Shown here piece after piece: positions 21,650-22,150 of a stretch of DNA of 22,150 nt. The notes under the pieces were generated by a model. The model was not told where the DNA came from, ran no database searches, and saw only the letters and a program-made list of their open reading frames with translations. Source of the stretch: an uncultured Candidatus Udaeobacter sp. (GTDB lineage: Bacteria; Verrucomicrobiota; Verrucomicrobiia; Chthoniobacterales; UBA10450); the NCBI GenBank assembly GCA_955652245.1, contig CATPAV010000105.1:1-22150 (forward strand). Reading direction: 5' to 3'. A program made the position numbers and the translations under genes. Within the stretch, counting starts at the first letter, position 1. The number at the start of each line of letters is the position of its first letter.

Positions 21650-21673
21650 GACGATCAGAGATCGCCGCTACAG
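21650..21673 (+). repeat. REP-like palindromic unit between ferredoxin and flavoprotein genes
   Basis: Stem GACGATC (21650-21656), loop AGA, and GATCGCC (21660-21666), with one mismatched pair, followed by GCTACAG (21667-21673). It begins eight bases after the corrected ferredoxin stop and ends eight bases before the ATG of the next gene, so it occupies that gene's ribosome-binding region. Confidence 0.65.
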
Positions 21674-21681
21674 AAGCTGCA

Positions 21682-22150
21682 ATGCCTAGCTCAACCGCGT
21701 CCGCTCCGCCATACTCACGGGCGAATCCGTTTCCCGGGAAACTGCTTGTCAATCGCCGGCTTAGCGGCCCGGAATCGGCAAAAGACACTCGTCATCTTGA
21801 AATCGATCTTACTGGCTGGGGATTAAGCTACGAAGTGGGCGACTCGGTGGCGGTTTATGCGACGAACGATCCGCAATTGATCGATGAAATGATTCATGCG
21901 CTCGGCGCGACGGGCGATGAACAAGTGCTGCGACCGAAAGGACCGGCAACGACGCTGCGCGAAGCGTTGCTGCGAGACTACGGCGTTACGCAGCCGACGC
22001 CCAAGTTTTTGAAAGCGATTACAGAACGCGCAAACTCTTCGACGCTGCTCAAAGATCTGCTGCAGCCGAAACGCAAAGAAGATTTAGATCGATATCTTTG
22101 GGGAATGGAAGTGATTGATTTTTTGAGTGAGCACCCGTCGGCAAAGTTTA
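21682..22150 (+). CDS. Sulfite reductase flavoprotein alpha-like (CysJ FAD/NADP domain), 5' part
   Basis: The open frame from the ATG at 21682 continues past the window edge; 156 residues are visible. NPFPGKLLVNRRLSGPESAKDTRHLEIDLTGWGLSYEVGDSVAVY followed by ATNDPQLIDEMIHALGATGDEQV is the start of the FAD-binding module of CysJ and cytochrome P450 reductase-like flavoproteins: RHLEIDL and YEVGDSVAVY are direct family motifs. The all-helical connecting domain follows (TTLREALLRDYGVT...LSEHPSAKF). There is no N-terminal flavodoxin domain, so electrons would pass to a separate carrier; the ferredoxin immediately upstream is the obvious candidate. It probably supports assimilatory sulfite reduction from NADPH, but other reductive roles are possible. 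The C-terminal NADP domain is outside the window. Confidence 0.88.
   Translation, partial: MPSSTASAPPYSRANPFPGKLLVNRRLSGPESAKDTRHLEIDLTGWGLSYEVGDSVAVYATNDPQLIDEMIHALGATGDEQVLRPKGPATTLREALLRDYGVTQPTPKFLKAITERANSSTLLKDLLQPKRKEDLDRYLWGMEVIDFLSEHPSAKF

Noticed and set aside
1..22150. CRISPR array, tRNA or rRNA genes, prophage, or a defence or biosynthetic island.
   Set aside because: No regular repeat-spacer pattern, cloverleaf or rRNA-like stretch and no phage, transposase or restriction genes were seen; the genes are mainly housekeeping.

Overview
The window reads as a stretch of bacterial chromosome made mostly of housekeeping genes on both strands. The gene content fits a Verrucomicrobiota-type soil bacterium, probably of the Chthoniobacterales (Spartobacteria) kind: a bacterial L21/L27 pair beside rsmI and a short-form adenylate kinase, an archaeal-type ProRS, folP overlapping cdaA, ferredoxin beside a flavodoxin-less sulfite reductase flavoprotein, and many small palindromic repeats in the gaps. 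This placement is an inference from familiarity with such genomes; there is no rRNA gene here to settle it. I see no tRNA, rRNA, CRISPR array, prophage or complete insertion sequence.

Layout. 1-299 (-): the 5' part of a YXWGXW-type lipoprotein gene with an in-frame stop. 422-5218 (+): rsmI, rplU, rpmA, adk, a small zinc-ribbon gene, fmt, pyrH and frr, a translation and nucleotide cluster with a strong terminator after fmt. 5290-7931 (-): proS, glutaredoxin and an unknown membrane protein. 8161-8999 (+): rplM and rpsI. 9072-10278 (-): a membrane-anchored TPR protein and a frameshifted DUF202 gene. 10374-13127 (+): a DUF421/YetF protein, a class V aminotransferase and an ABC-2 type ATPase without its permeases. 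13118-15908 (-): rodA, scpA and an SDR epimerase. 16325-16783 (+): a SprT-like metalloprotein. 16829-19125 (-): a PEBP-family exported protein, folP and cdaA. 19190-22150 (+): rnr, a frameshifted ferredoxin and the start of a CysJ-like flavoprotein.

Two patterns stand out. First, the gaps carry short hairpins headed by GTAG (or GGAG), singly or as inverted pairs. Their stem sequences differ from copy to copy while pairing is kept. This is the architecture of REP elements served by RAYT (TnpA-REP) transposases. One copy sits in the proS 5' leader, one lies in frame inside rnr, and one pair supplies the 3' end of cdaA. Second, three accessory genes are broken by single-site changes: an in-frame TAA, a one-base loss in DUF202, and a one-base gain at a T7A4 run in the ferredoxin. 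Either these are real decay or recoding events, or the assembly has indel errors; reads would decide.

Functionally the window covers ribosome components and translation factors (L21, L27, L13, S9, RRF, Fmt, ProRS, RsmI), nucleotide metabolism (Adk, PyrH), cell-wall elongation (RodA), chromosome condensation (ScpA), c-di-AMP synthesis (CdaA), folate synthesis (FolP), RNA decay (RNase R), and the start of a probable sulfite-reduction electron chain.
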